Shown here piece by piece: positions 27,120 to 36,279 of a stretch of 64,000 nucleotides of DNA. The position numbers and the translations under genes are program-made. The stretch spans positions 930,001-994,000 of the forward strand of contig NZ_VIKR01000002.1 of NCBI RefSeq assembly GCF_007004765.1, given 5' to 3'. The notes under the pieces were generated by a model. It did no database searches and was not told where the DNA came from. It saw nothing but the letters and a program-made list of their open reading frames with translations. Numbering within the stretch: position 1 is the stretch's first letter; each line of letters starts with the position of its first letter. This DNA is from Aliikangiella marina (lineage in GTDB: Bacteria; Pseudomonadota; Gammaproteobacteria; Enterobacterales; Kangiellaceae).

Positions 27120-29390
27120 ATGTCGTTTGATGCTGACGAGGAGATCTTACAGGACTTCTTGATAGAAGCGGGTGAAATCCTCGAGACCATGTCGGAGCAG
27201 TTGGTTGCGTTGGAAAACGAGCCTGAAGATATGGACCTGCTCAACGGAATTTTCAGAGGCTTCCATACTGTAAAAGGTGGCGCAGGTTTTTTAGCGATAG
27301 AACCGCTGGTTGAAATCTGCCATATCACCGAAAATATTTTTGATATCTTACGTAATGGTGGGCGTGTTGCTGACGCCGATTTAATGGACCAGATTTTACA
27401 GGCGCTCGACATTGTTAATGATATGTTTGAGTCAGTTCGTAACGGTGAATACCCGGAAAATGCTGACCCTGAGTTTATCAAGAAACTCGAAACGTATGCT
27501 GTCGCGCAAGGTGAACAAGCCGAGCCAGCTGAAGTTTCGGAACCTGCAGAAATCTCTGCGCCAGCGTCATCTGAAAGTCAACCAGCCAGTGATGAAATAT
27601 CCGATGCTGAATTCGACAATCTCCTCAACGAATTAAACGCTGGAGGTGGAGAAGATACTTCGACTCCTGCGGCCGACGCCGCGCCGTCAAGTGATGATAT
27701 TACCGACGATGAGTTTGAAGCATTACTCGATGAATTACACGGCGAAGGAAAATTCGATAGCGGTGGCGCCTCGACAAGTAAAACAACTGACACCCCCCCT
27801 GCGGCTGCAGCTACTAGCGACGATATTACTGATGACGAATTTGAAGCATTGCTTGACGAACTCCATGGTGGCGGTGCACCGGGCGCGAAAGCGGCCGAAA
27901 GCGAAGCGCCTAGTTCGAGCAAATCTGAGACGGCAGCCTCCGATCCCGATTTGATCAATGATGACGAGTTCGAAGCGCTCTTAGATGAACTTCACGGAAA
28001 AGGTGCAGGGCCTTCTGAAAAAGCCGCTGAACCGAAAGCTCCACCGCCTCAAGAGAAGCCTGCATCCAAGCCAGAACCAGAGAAACCCGCAGCTAAAGCG
28101 AGTGCTCCCAAGCCGACCCCCAAACCGGCGCCCAAGCCAGAGGCTAAACCCGCGGCAGCAAAGCAGCCCGCGGCGAGCAAACCAGCAAAAGCTGCTGCAC
28201 CTAAGCGAGCGGCAAGCGGCGTAGCCACCGAAGCGACGGTCAGGGTCGACACCAAGCGCCTTGACGATATCATGAATATGGTTGGCGAGCTGGTGCTAGC
28301 GCGAAACCGCTTAAAAACACTTGGCCAAGCTAGTCAGGACGAAGTACTTACCAAGGCGATCGGTAACTTGGATTTAGTTACTGCTGATTTGCAAGGCGCA
28401 GTGATGAAAACCCGAATGCAACCGATCAAAAAAGTTTTTGGTCGTTTCCCACGGGTCGTTAGAGACTTAGCGCGTAGCCTTAAAAAAGAAATTAACTTGG
28501 AAATGGTTGGTGAAGAAACAGATTTAGACAAGAATTTAGTTGAAGCGCTTGCCGATCCCTTGGTTCATTTGGTGAGAAATTCAGTCGACCACGGGATAGA
28601 GTCTCCCGAAGATCGTGTCGCTGCCGGTAAGCCGAGAGCCGGTAAAATTATATTGTCAGCTGCCCAAGAGGGTGACCATATCATGCTTGCTATCGAAGAT
28701 GATGGTAAAGGTATGGATCCGGAAATTTTGCGTAAACTTGCTGTCGACAAGGGCTTGATGGACCGAGAGCAAGCTGATCGATTAACTGAGCATGAGTGTT
28801 ACAACTTAATTTTCATGGCCGGATTTTCCACCAAAAAAGAAATATCTGACATCTCAGGACGCGGCGTTGGGATGGATGTGGTGAAAACCAAAATCACTCA
28901 ATTGAATGGATCGTTGAACATTGATTCGACGCTCGGCCAAGGCACGAAACTGTTAATAAAAGTACCATTGACGTTAGCGATCTTGCCTACCTTAATGGTA
29001 AAAGTGAAAGAACAAACTTTCGCGTTGCCTTTGACTGCCGTCAATGAGATTTTCAATCTCGATTTAACCAAAACCAATATCGTAGACGGCCAGCTGGTAA
29101 CGGTTGTTAGGGATAAGGCATTACCTTTGTTTTTCTTAAATGAATGGCTAACCAGAGATGGTATTCCTGGAGAGCGCGAAGACCAAGGACATGTGGTGTT
29201 GGTTCAAGTTGGTACTCAGCGCGTTGGCTTTGTCGTTGATTCCCTGATTGGTCAAGAAGAGGTTGTTATAAAACCTTTGGGTAAATCGCTTCATGGTACA
29301 CCGGGTATGGCTGGAGCAACGATTACCAGTGACGGTGGAATTGCGTTAATTATTGATATTCCAAGCTTGCTTAAGCATTACGCAGGGTAG
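27120..29390 (+). CDS. cheA: CheA chemotaxis histidine kinase (main flagellar locus) with four linker repeats
   Basis: 756 residues: HPt domain (5-105, phospho-H49 in FHTVKGG), a long linker (~130-370), dimerisation (~375-435), GHKL ATPase (435-610) and CheW-like P5 domain (615-750). The linker carries four copies of a motif like DDITDDEFEALLDEL at about 157-172, 191-206, 233-248 and 276-291, followed by a Pro/Ala/Lys-rich stretch. In Vibrio the CheA linker includes the LID region bound by ParC and ParP, and both genes are present downstream. The repeats could be such docking sites (inference). Confidence 0.97.
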   Translation: MSFDADEEILQDFLIEAGEILETMSEQLVALENEPEDMDLLNGIFRGFHTVKGGAGFLAIEPLVEICHITENIFDILRNGGRVADADLMDQILQALDIVNDMFESVRNGEYPENADPEFIKKLETYAVAQGEQAEPAEVSEPAEISAPASSESQPASDEISDAEFDNLLNELNAGGGEDTSTPAADAAPSSDDITDDEFEALLDELHGEGKFDSGGASTSKTTDTPPAAAATSDDITDDEFEALLDELHGGGAPGAKAAESEAPSSSKSETAASDPDLINDDEFEALLDELHGKGAGPSEKAAEPKAPPPQEKPASKPEPEKPAAKASAPKPTPKPAPKPEAKPAAAKQPAASKPAKAAAPKRAASGVATEATVRVDTKRLDDIMNMVGELVLARNRLKTLGQASQDEVLTKAIGNLDLVTADLQGAVMKTRMQPIKKVFGRFPRVVRDLARSLKKEINLEMVGEETDLDKNLVEALADPLVHLVRNSVDHGIESPEDRVAAGKPRAGKIILSAAQEGDHIMLAIEDDGKGMDPEILRKLAVDKGLMDREQADRLTEHECYNLIFMAGFSTKKEISDISGRGVGMDVVKTKITQLNGSLNIDSTLGQGTKLLIKVPLTLAILPTLMVKVKEQTFALPLTAVNEIFNLDLTKTNIVDGQLVTVVRDKALPLFFLNEWLTRDGIPGEREDQGHVVLVQVGTQRVGFVVDSLIGQEEVVIKPLGKSLHGTPGMAGATITSDGGIALIIDIPSLLKHYAG

Positions 29391-29409
29391 TACGGCGAGG
29401 GTAAATTGA

Positions 29410-30522
29410 GTGGCCATTAAAGTTCTGATTGTAGATGACTCGCAGTTTTTTTGTCGGCGAGTCGGTTCGATATTAAATTCTGCTCATGACATCGAAATTT
29501 GCGGTATCGCTAACAACGGTAAAGAAGCGATAGAGAAAGCGGAAAAACTTCAACCCGATGTGATCACTCTAGACGTAGAAATGCCGATCATGGACGGGGT
29601 TACTGCGCTCAAGCAAATTGTCAAAGTGTGCGATGCGCGAGTTTTAATGTTGTCTTCGTTGACTTACGAAAATGCCAAAATTACGCTCGATGCGCTCGAT
29701 GCAGGAGCGACTGATTTCCTTTTAAAATCTTACGAGTCTCTGTCTTCCGACAGCAGTGGCTTGGTTGTCCAGCTGCAAAAGAAAATACGCGAGATGGGGA
29801 AGGCGAAAAAAATTCCCGCTTTCAAACCTGCGCCTGCAAAACCGATTGAAAAACCTGCAGCCAGACAACCAACCGTTGCTCGTCGGACGCCACCAACTCC
29901 GACCGCTGCTCCTCGGCCTCAGCGGTCGAGAAGTTCGAGTCCGTCGTTAAAAGGTAAAATTAAAATAATAACCATCGGTGCATCAACTGGGGGACCAGTT
30001 GCGTTGCAAAAAGTTTTGTCATCATTGCCTGCCAATTATCCCTACCCAATTACGGTGACTCAACATATGCCGGGTACCTTTACTGGTGCTTTCGCGACCC
30101 GCTTAAATGGCATTTCACAGACTCGGATTGTTGAAGCGCAAGATAATATGCCGCTGCAACCGGGACATGTGTATGTTGCACCCGGCGGAAAGCAGATGGT
30201 TTTTGAGGGATCGGCTCGAAGCGCCAGAATCCGCGTTAGGCCAACCGATCCGCGTCTTCAATTCTCTCCTTCAGTCGATGTTACCTTCGGTAGTGCCTCA
30301 AAAATATTTAATGGCGAGATTCTTGCAATAGTTTTGACAGGAATGGGTTCAGACGGTACCGAAGGCAGCCGTTTAATTAAAGCAAAAGGCGGTACTGTTT
30401 GGGCTCAAGATGAAGCATCTTGTGTCGTTTATGGTATGCCTATGTCTGTGACCAAAGCGGGATTAACTGATCTAGAGTTACCGATTGACCAGTTTTCACA
30501 AGAGCTGATTAAACAGGCTTAA
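29410..30522 (+). CDS. cheB: CheB receptor methylesterase response regulator (main locus)
   Basis: 370 residues: receiver (3-125, D55), a Pro/Ala/Arg-rich linker (~135-180) and methylesterase domain with catalytic S192 (GASTGG), a histidine in TQHMPG, and TGMGSDGTEG. It starts at GTG, 19 bases after cheA. The long proline-rich linker distinguishes it from the CheB at 5825-6886. Confidence 0.95.
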   Translation: MAIKVLIVDDSQFFCRRVGSILNSAHDIEICGIANNGKEAIEKAEKLQPDVITLDVEMPIMDGVTALKQIVKVCDARVLMLSSLTYENAKITLDALDAGATDFLLKSYESLSSDSSGLVVQLQKKIREMGKAKKIPAFKPAPAKPIEKPAARQPTVARRTPPTPTAAPRPQRSRSSSPSLKGKIKIITIGASTGGPVALQKVLSSLPANYPYPITVTQHMPGTFTGAFATRLNGISQTRIVEAQDNMPLQPGHVYVAPGGKQMVFEGSARSARIRVRPTDPRLQFSPSVDVTFGSASKIFNGEILAIVLTGMGSDGTEGSRLIKAKGGTVWAQDEASCVVYGMPMSVTKAGLTDLELPIDQFSQELIKQA

Positions 30523-30525
30523 AAA

Positions 30526-31269
30526 ATGGATCGGTTGACAATATTTGGGTTATTTATTGCCGTTTTGGCGATTTTTGGTGGCCAAGTAATCGAAGGTGGA
30601 AGCATTGATGCACTGCTTGACTGGGCGGCATTTATTATTGTCGTTGGTGGTAGTGTCGGAGCCGTAATGGTGCAATCCCATGCGTCGACTTTTGGTAAAG
30701 CAATGAAAATTTTTAAGTGGGTGTTTAACCCACCGGTGCCGCCCGTCGAAGAGGGAGTAACGCGGATTACGGCATGGAGCAACTTAGCGAGAAGAGAAGG
30801 CCTTTTAGGCTTGGAAAAAAACATCGACGATTCAATCGATCCATTTATATTAAAAGGACTTAATATGTTAGTTGATGGCAATGATGCGGACGCAATTCGA
30901 ACCGCTTTGTTTGTGGAATTAGATGTTAATGATAAAGAGTTATTAAAAGCGGCAAAAGTTTTCGAGTCAATGGGCGGATATTCGCCGACTTTGGGAATTG
31001 TTGGTGCCGTTTTAGGTCTAATTCATGTTATGGGCAACTTAAGTAACCCTGAACTGCTTGGCTCAGGAATCGCTACCGCATTTGTGGCGACAATATACGG
31101 TGTCGGTTTTGCTAATTTGTTTTTTATTCCGGTTTATCACAAGTTACGAGCGGTCATCGCGCAACAGTCACAGTATCGAGAAATGATCATTGAAGGTATC
31201 TCCGGTATCGCTGATGGCGAAAATCCGCGAGTTATTGAAGGCAGGCTAACTGGATATATCGTTAAGTAA
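30526..31269 (+). CDS. motC: MotC, MotA-family flagellar stator protein
   Basis: 247 residues with four membrane segments and the MotA signature in MGGYSPTLGIVGAVLGLIHVM. The charged cytoplasmic loop (70-150) would contact FliG. Gene order cheB-motC-motD matches Pseudomonas, where MotCD is a second stator pair. Start 3 bases after cheB. Whether a motAB pair also exists cannot be judged from this window. Confidence 0.93.
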   Translation: MDRLTIFGLFIAVLAIFGGQVIEGGSIDALLDWAAFIIVVGGSVGAVMVQSHASTFGKAMKIFKWVFNPPVPPVEEGVTRITAWSNLARREGLLGLEKNIDDSIDPFILKGLNMLVDGNDADAIRTALFVELDVNDKELLKAAKVFESMGGYSPTLGIVGAVLGLIHVMGNLSNPELLGSGIATAFVATIYGVGFANLFFIPVYHKLRAVIAQQSQYREMIIEGISGIADGENPRVIEGRLTGYIVK

Positions 31270-31338
31270 CAATATTTTTGGAAATATGAGTTAAAGGATC
31301 ATTAACACAATAGGAAACCCTTCACAGGTGAGTAAAAT

Positions 31339-32292
31339 ATGCGTCGTCGACGATATCGAGAAAGAGTCTTTGATGATGATCAGGAAACTGGTCGTTGGCT
31401 GATATCCTACGCGGATTTTATTACCCTTCTGTTTGCATTTTTTGTCGTCATGTACTCCATTTCGCAGGTTAGTGAAAGTAAGTATAAACAACTCGCAGAC
31501 TCCCTTATTGTCGCATTTGATACGCCTCAAAGAAGCTTAGACCCACTGCAAATAGGCGAAATTAATCGTAGTCTTCAACCTATCACCGGCGATGATATTG
31601 AGCAACCTGAAGTCGATTCTGAAAGTGAAGAGTCAGGCAATATGGACTCTGAAAACTTTGCAACTTTAGATGAGTTTAAAGCGCTGGAGAATGGCTTACG
31701 AGAATCGCTTGGCGATCTAATTGAACAAGACCTCGCCGAAATAAATTCGGATGCTAATTGGATAAACATTAATTTACAAAGCGGATTATTGTTTAGTTCT
31801 GGAAGCGATGAGCTGAATCAGGCCGCTGACCCACTGTTGAGTGAAGTTTCTGAGCACCTTAACAAAAATCGACAGATGATTTTAGTGCAAGGGCACACTG
31901 ACAATATCCCAATAAACACTGAAAAATTTCCCTCAAATTGGGAGCTTTCCAGCTCCCGAGCTGTCGCGGTGGTACGCAAATTGCAAAATCTCAATGTATT
32001 GCCCGAACGCATGAGCGTTGAGGGGCATGGCGAGTTTAAACCGATAGAATCTAATGATACGCTAGAGGGACGGTCTAAAAACCGTCGCGTAGTAGTCTCG
32101 ATTTCGCGTAAACAAGCGTTAACCGAGCCAACATCGACGGCGCAAGTGGTTCCTTCGCCTTCTCTGCCAGCAACGGAGACGGTGACTAAGGATGCAGAAC
32201 CAGAATTCGATATTGTCCGTTTACCCGGAGGCGGAATTTTGATTCGCGGCAAAGAGTTGCCGGAACAAGAGTCAGACGGACAAGATAATTAA
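31339..32292 (+). CDS. motD: MotD, MotB-family stator protein with OmpA-like peptidoglycan-binding domain
   Basis: 317 residues: Arg-rich cytoplasmic N-terminus, one membrane segment with the ion-binding aspartate D26 (SYADFITLLFAFF), an acidic linker, and an OmpA-like domain (~145-255; GHTDNIPI, NWELSSSRA). A ~60-residue Pro/Thr-rich C-terminal tail follows. AGGTGAG is the ribosome-binding site. It anchors the MotC stator to peptidoglycan. Confidence 0.94.
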   Translation: MRRRRYRERVFDDDQETGRWLISYADFITLLFAFFVVMYSISQVSESKYKQLADSLIVAFDTPQRSLDPLQIGEINRSLQPITGDDIEQPEVDSESEESGNMDSENFATLDEFKALENGLRESLGDLIEQDLAEINSDANWININLQSGLLFSSGSDELNQAADPLLSEVSEHLNKNRQMILVQGHTDNIPINTEKFPSNWELSSSRAVAVVRKLQNLNVLPERMSVEGHGEFKPIESNDTLEGRSKNRRVVVSISRKQALTEPTSTAQVVPSPSLPATETVTKDAEPEFDIVRLPGGGILIRGKELPEQESDGQDN

Positions 32293-32306
32293 GTGAGAAT
32301 GATACA

Positions 32307-33104
32307 GTGAAAATTTGGACTGTAGCCAATCAAAAAGGTGGAGTTGGCAAAACAACAACTGTTGCCGCCTTATCAGGTATTTTATCAGAACAAGGGCATC
32401 GGGTTCTGATGATCGACTGTGATCCCCATGCATCACTGACTGCTTACTTCGGGTTTGATAGTGAAAAACTCGATGCGACCCTATACAATTGGTTTTCTGA
32501 AACTCCAACGACGACCCAACAAGCACTCCGTACCATTAAACAACTACAAGAACCGCGAATAAGTTTAATGCCAGCGGCGTTGAGCCTAGCCACGCTCGAT
32601 AAACGATTTAGTGATCGTGAAGGGATGGGGTTAGTGTTAACCCGAGTATTGAAGTTGTTGAGCGAAGAGTATGATTACGTTTTAATCGATTGTCCCCCGG
32701 TTCTGGGTGTATTGTTAGTTAACGCTTTAGCAGCCTGTCAACATCTTGTTATTCCTGTGCAAACCGAGTTTCTCGCCATCAAAGGGCTCGAACGGATGAT
32801 GAATACGCTGAATATGGTGATTAAAGCGCAACATCACTCCATTGGCTACACCATAGTGCCGACGATGTTCGACCGACGTACTAAAGCATCGATTCAAGCG
32901 CTCAGAAACATGCGTGATGAGTTTGGTCATCATTTATGGGACAAGTGGATTCCAGTCGATACCAAGTTTAGGGATGCATCTAGAATTAACAAAACGCCGA
33001 GTCGTGCTTTTCCAGAAACTCACGGTGTCGAAGCCTATCTAAAACTTGCTAAATCAATGTTGTCGATAACTTCTACTGAATCAGTCGCATCGGCCACTGG
33101 GTAA
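32307..33104 (+). CDS. parC: ParC, ParA-family ATPase for polar chemotaxis arrays
   Basis: 265 residues with deviant Walker A KGGVGKTT (10-17) and DCDPHASLT. It starts at GTG. ParA-like proteins at this position (ParC in Vibrio, the Soj-like protein of Pseudomonas) recruit chemotaxis arrays to the cell pole and segregate them at division. It is followed by the matching ParP gene, so this is not the chromosomal partition protein. Confidence 0.9.
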   Translation: MKIWTVANQKGGVGKTTTVAALSGILSEQGHRVLMIDCDPHASLTAYFGFDSEKLDATLYNWFSETPTTTQQALRTIKQLQEPRISLMPAALSLATLDKRFSDREGMGLVLTRVLKLLSEEYDYVLIDCPPVLGVLLVNALAACQHLVIPVQTEFLAIKGLERMMNTLNMVIKAQHHSIGYTIVPTMFDRRTKASIQALRNMRDEFGHHLWDKWIPVDTKFRDASRINKTPSRAFPETHGVEAYLKLAKSMLSITSTESVASATG

Positions 33105-33122
33105 AAGGTTTATCGTTGCACT

Positions 33123-34568
33123 ATGAAATTAAATAAACCGCCAGTCAGTGAAGAGCAGACAATTCTCGAGGATTACGTTGAGTTTTTATTAACGGATTTA
33201 TCGAATGTTCATCCGCTTAAAAAGTCGACGAGTAAAAATATTTCTGATTTGGTTTCGGAAAAAAAATCACCGCATAAACCAGCACCCGAGAAGCACGAAC
33301 GGGATCAGATGCCAGTATCATTTACTAAGGGCCAATCACAAGAGAGTCACGACAAATTTGTCAAAAATGAGTCAACGCAAGAATCAAGCGTCGATCGTAT
33401 TTCGACGGTTGAAAACGAACACCCTAAATGGTCCACTATTGAGAAAGCTTCTGCAAAAAGAAAGCAAGTTTCAAAAAAGTTAAAGCCGGAAGATAAGCAA
33501 GTATCGCAAGAATCGACAGTTAATCAAGATTTAGACATCGAGCAAGCAAAAAAAGATATCAACGCTAATCCTGCTGATCGGAATAGTCAGTGCACACCAG
33601 AGTCTTCATCGGTGATCCCGCAAAGCAATGCGAAGGCTAATCCGAATTTCATCGAAGAGTCCGAAGAAGAGCAACTAAAAGAGTGGGATAAAATTATCAC
33701 TCAAGAAAAAGAGCAGGCCTATATAGCTGAGCACCTAGAGGATGATACCCAAGAGCCTAGTGATGCGAACGACGTTTCAGTTGATAAAGAAAATGTAACC
33801 GGTGAAGCGAATGTTGATGCGAAGCTCGGTCAAAGTGCTAGCAAGAATCGTCAAGAGGGTAAGGAAAATAGCGGTACATTGCTTCAACAAACAAGAGAAA
33901 TCATCGACTCGTATTTACCGGAAGAAGCAACTCAAGATCCCCGGTTAAAAAATGTCGAAAAGTTACTGTCACGGATTTCTCTTGCGACCATGCCAAAAGC
34001 AGAAGCAAAAGGTGCCCCCGCTCAAGATAAAGGCGTTAATGAGCCTGTGGTTGAGCAAGATCCACAGCACCTTGCAGAAGCGGCACAGGCCACTTTCATG
34101 CATCGAGATGCTCAGCGGACTAAAGATATTCTTCCTGAGGTATTTCAGACTTTGATTTTTCAAGTCGGTCAATTACCGTTAGCTGTTCCACTATTAAAGC
34201 TGGGAGGAATAATAAAAGTTTCGCAGGAAGATATTACCCCTCTAGTCGGTACACCAGAATGGTTCATGGGATTAGTACCAGACGACAGAGGCAAGTTGAT
34301 GGTTATTGATACTCAAAAGTATCTCATGCCAGAACAAGCACCGCTCGATCAATCGAGTTATCAATATTTAATCGTCTTGGACAATTCAAATTGGGCTTTG
34401 GCTTGTAACTCAGTCGGTGACGCGAAAAACCTCACAACCGGTGATATTCGGTGGTCGGAAAAAACATCTCGACGACCATGGTTTGCAGGTATGGTCGTCG
34501 ATTATATGAGTGCATTAATCGAGGTGGATGAATTAATCAATATGCTCGCAGCGAATATTACGGATTAA
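33123..34568 (+). CDS. parP: ParP-like protein with C-terminal CheW-like domain
   Basis: 481 residues: a long charged, low-complexity N-terminal region (about 1-340, rich in Glu, Lys, Gln and Ser) and a C-terminal CheW-like AIF-type domain (345-475; FQVGQLPLAVPLLKLGGII). ParP links ParC to CheA and receptors at the pole. It is much longer than a plain CheW. In Pseudomonas and Vibrio the next gene is cheW; here the + strand operon stops with this gene. Confidence 0.87.
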   Translation: MKLNKPPVSEEQTILEDYVEFLLTDLSNVHPLKKSTSKNISDLVSEKKSPHKPAPEKHERDQMPVSFTKGQSQESHDKFVKNESTQESSVDRISTVENEHPKWSTIEKASAKRKQVSKKLKPEDKQVSQESTVNQDLDIEQAKKDINANPADRNSQCTPESSSVIPQSNAKANPNFIEESEEEQLKEWDKIITQEKEQAYIAEHLEDDTQEPSDANDVSVDKENVTGEANVDAKLGQSASKNRQEGKENSGTLLQQTREIIDSYLPEEATQDPRLKNVEKLLSRISLATMPKAEAKGAPAQDKGVNEPVVEQDPQHLAEAAQATFMHRDAQRTKDILPEVFQTLIFQVGQLPLAVPLLKLGGIIKVSQEDITPLVGTPEWFMGLVPDDRGKLMVIDTQKYLMPEQAPLDQSSYQYLIVLDNSNWALACNSVGDAKNLTTGDIRWSEKTSRRPWFAGMVVDYMSALIEVDELINMLAANITD

Positions 34569-34616
34569 CTTTCTCCTCCCATTTAAATAATATCTCCCTA
34601 AAATATCTTCACGTTA

Positions 34617-35426
34617 TTAACTCGCTTTTGCCTCGAGCGGTTGTGAAACAATCGTGTCTGCTCGAATCATCATTGCGTCAAAAAATCCCGCTCGCAAGTT
34701 GAGCGCCATTAGCATACCTTCTCGAATCATTTCTCTATGTCTGTCGTAGCGAGCATATTCAACCGCAATGTTATTAATAATTTCACCATGCTCGTCGTCG
34801 AGTAAAGCATGCAAGTCGAAAAAAACTCGATCTTTCTCACTGACATTAAGGAAGTTTTTTATGGCTTGTAAAATGGGTTTATAGATATATTTTACGATAT
34901 TCTCTGTGCCGAGCCCCATGGCACCGAGCGATTGAGCCGCACTACCCGCGGAGCAGGCGTTGAGAAACATATGACTCCATATTTTTGCTTCGTCACTAAA
35001 ATCATTTTGCTTGCGGTAGGATTTATCATAGCCAATGGCATCAAGGAAACGCATAAATAATAGGGGATGAGGAACACCTTGTACCCACTCCATTTTTATT
35101 CCAATGCTGGTTAACTCCTTAGCTTCATGTTCGTCTATATGTCCACTCTCTTCGATTAAGTTTTCAACTAGCCAGTCGCGGTGTTGTCGCGACTCTAGTT
35201 TGGATATGGTTGCAGTCAAATACCTCAAAAAGTCCTGGCTATAGGCTAAATATTGGAATGCAAAATCTTTTAGGACTGCGCTAGGATCAGTAAAACTTCC
35301 GCTGGCTAGTCGAGTTAAGTATGGATGATTGACTGCACGATGTTCAAGCGCCTCCTGATTGAGATCGGCAATAAAGTGTTGAGCGTTTGACTGACTATGC
35401 GATGGTTGTGAAGTACATAAGAGCAT
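34617..35426 (-). CDS. Heme-oxygenase-like di-iron oxidase (HDO) family protein
   Basis: 269 residues, all-helical, of the iron-containing redox/TenA-PqqC-like superfamily. Probable metal ligands are E92/E93 and H96 (IEESGHIDEH), E175, and H206-x3-D210-x2-H213 (HALLDDEH). The last triplet has the same spacing as the SznF di-iron ligands. Members oxidise amino or fatty acids, make N-hydroxy groups or cleave C-C bonds; the substrate here is unknown. It diverges from a cupin gene across a 229-base region with a LacI-like operator, suggesting a joint function. Confidence 0.75.
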   Translation of the reverse strand: MLLCTSQPSHSQSNAQHFIADLNQEALEHRAVNHPYLTRLASGSFTDPSAVLKDFAFQYLAYSQDFLRYLTATISKLESRQHRDWLVENLIEESGHIDEHEAKELTSIGIKMEWVQGVPHPLLFMRFLDAIGYDKSYRKQNDFSDEAKIWSHMFLNACSAGSAAQSLGAMGLGTENIVKYIYKPILQAIKNFLNVSEKDRVFFDLHALLDDEHGEIINNIAVEYARYDRHREMIREGMLMALNLRAGFFDAMMIRADTIVSQPLEAKAS

Positions 35427-35509
35427 AACAAAACCCCTAAAATAATTGTGACAATAGAATTTTGAAAATAATTTTATTGCGATAAAAAATAAAGATTGAA
35501 TGGAAAAAT

Positions 35510-35523
35510 GTGAACCGTTTCAC
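35510..35523. promoter_or_regulatory. LacI-family-like operator between the HDO and cupin genes
   Basis: GTGAACCGTTTCAC is a near-perfect 14-bp palindrome centred on CG, with one mismatch per half-site. This is the form of LacI/GalR-family operators. It lies 84 bases upstream of the HDO start and 132 upstream of the cupin start. No lacI-type gene is in the window. Confidence 0.4.
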
Positions 35524-35592
35524 GTCGAATGCTGAGATAAAATCTACAAAGAAATCGAACCATCTCTTTTTGAGAGAAATTTTGTTTTATCG

Positions 35593-35621
35593 ATAACAAT
35601 ACAAATGCTAGAAGGTATACT
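35593..35621 (+). promoter_or_regulatory. Possible cupin promoter
   Basis: A good -10 box TATACT (35616-35621) has a weak -35 ATAACA 17 bases upstream, 34 bases before the cupin ATG. Confidence 0.35.
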
Positions 35622-35655
35622 GCTGATCAAACTTATATTGTTTTTTGAGTAACGA

Positions 35656-36087
35656 ATGACATTTTCTTCGAAAGATTTTAATCGCACTCGATCTGACTTT
35701 GATGTGGTTTTACCTGAAAAAATCATCCATAAAAATGTTTGCGAATCAGGAGAAAATCAGCAGTTTAATGAAGAGAGACAACATCCGGTACATATTGTTG
35801 ATGTTGATTCAAAAACGATGAGTATGACAATAGGCAAGCTGCTAGTTGATCAAAAAACCAATAAACACAGACATTCTTACGAAACGATTATTTATATCCA
35901 ACAAGGTGTTGGTAGAAGCATTATTGAAGACAAAACGATTGAGTGGCAAGCCGGTGATGCCATTTATGTACCGGTATGGGCTTGGCATAGTCACCATAAT
36001 CTCGGTTCGCAAGAATGTATTTATATCGCTTGTGAAAATACACCTTTATTACAAAACTTAGGTGTGGCATTACGCGAAGAAAGTTAG
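35656..36087 (+). CDS. Single-domain cupin protein
   Basis: 143 residues with a cupin_2 beta-barrel. Motif 1 is H71-x-H73-xx-E76 (KHRHSYET) and motif 2 includes H111 (WAWHSHHN), so a mononuclear metal site is likely. The family covers dioxygenases, isomerases and sensors, and the function cannot be narrowed. It lacks a DNA-binding domain. The only clue is its divergent partner, the HDO-type oxidase. Confidence 0.78.
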   Translation: MTFSSKDFNRTRSDFDVVLPEKIIHKNVCESGENQQFNEERQHPVHIVDVDSKTMSMTIGKLLVDQKTNKHRHSYETIIYIQQGVGRSIIEDKTIEWQAGDAIYVPVWAWHSHHNLGSQECIYIACENTPLLQNLGVALREES

Positions 36088-36180
36088 CTGATGAAAGTTA
36101 GTGGATAGAAATTGGTCGAGGAAAACTTGTCAATAGTTTAGATGTCGTGTGATAGACAAATAAGGAAGGGAAGAATAAAA

Positions 36181-36250
36181 GAAGGAAAGAAGGAAAAAAG
36201 GAAAGAAGGAAAGAAGGAAAGAAGGAAAGAAGGAAAGAAGGAAAGAAGGA
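36181..36250. repeat. GAAGGAAA octanucleotide microsatellite, about nine units
   Basis: Eight full 8-base GAAGGAAA units run from 36181 to 36244, the third being AAAGGAAA. A partial ninth runs directly into the terminator-like hairpin that starts at 36248. The strand is pure purine. It lies between the convergent cupin and mscS genes, outside any reading frame, so length changes would not shift a gene frame. Confidence 0.9.
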
Positions 36251-36267
36251 GCATCAATCGATGCTCC
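36248..36267 (-). terminator. Probable terminator hairpin downstream of mscS
   Basis: GGAGCATC, loop AATC, GATGCTCC is a perfect 8-bp stem, 12 bases after the mscS stop codon. Read on the minus strand it is followed by the pyrimidine tract TTCTTTCC..., which could serve as an imperfect U-rich tail. Confidence 0.6.
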
Positions 36268-36279
36268 GAATAGGATTGA

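Noticed and set aside
27578-27958. Antisense open frame of 126 codons across the cheA linker repeats.
   Set aside because: The Ser/Ala-rich composition follows from the repetitive Asp/Glu/Ala coding on the other strand.
36181-36250. Repeat array that might be read as CRISPR or phase-variable coding repeat.
   Set aside because: Units are 8 bases with no spacers and no cas genes, and no reading frame runs through them.
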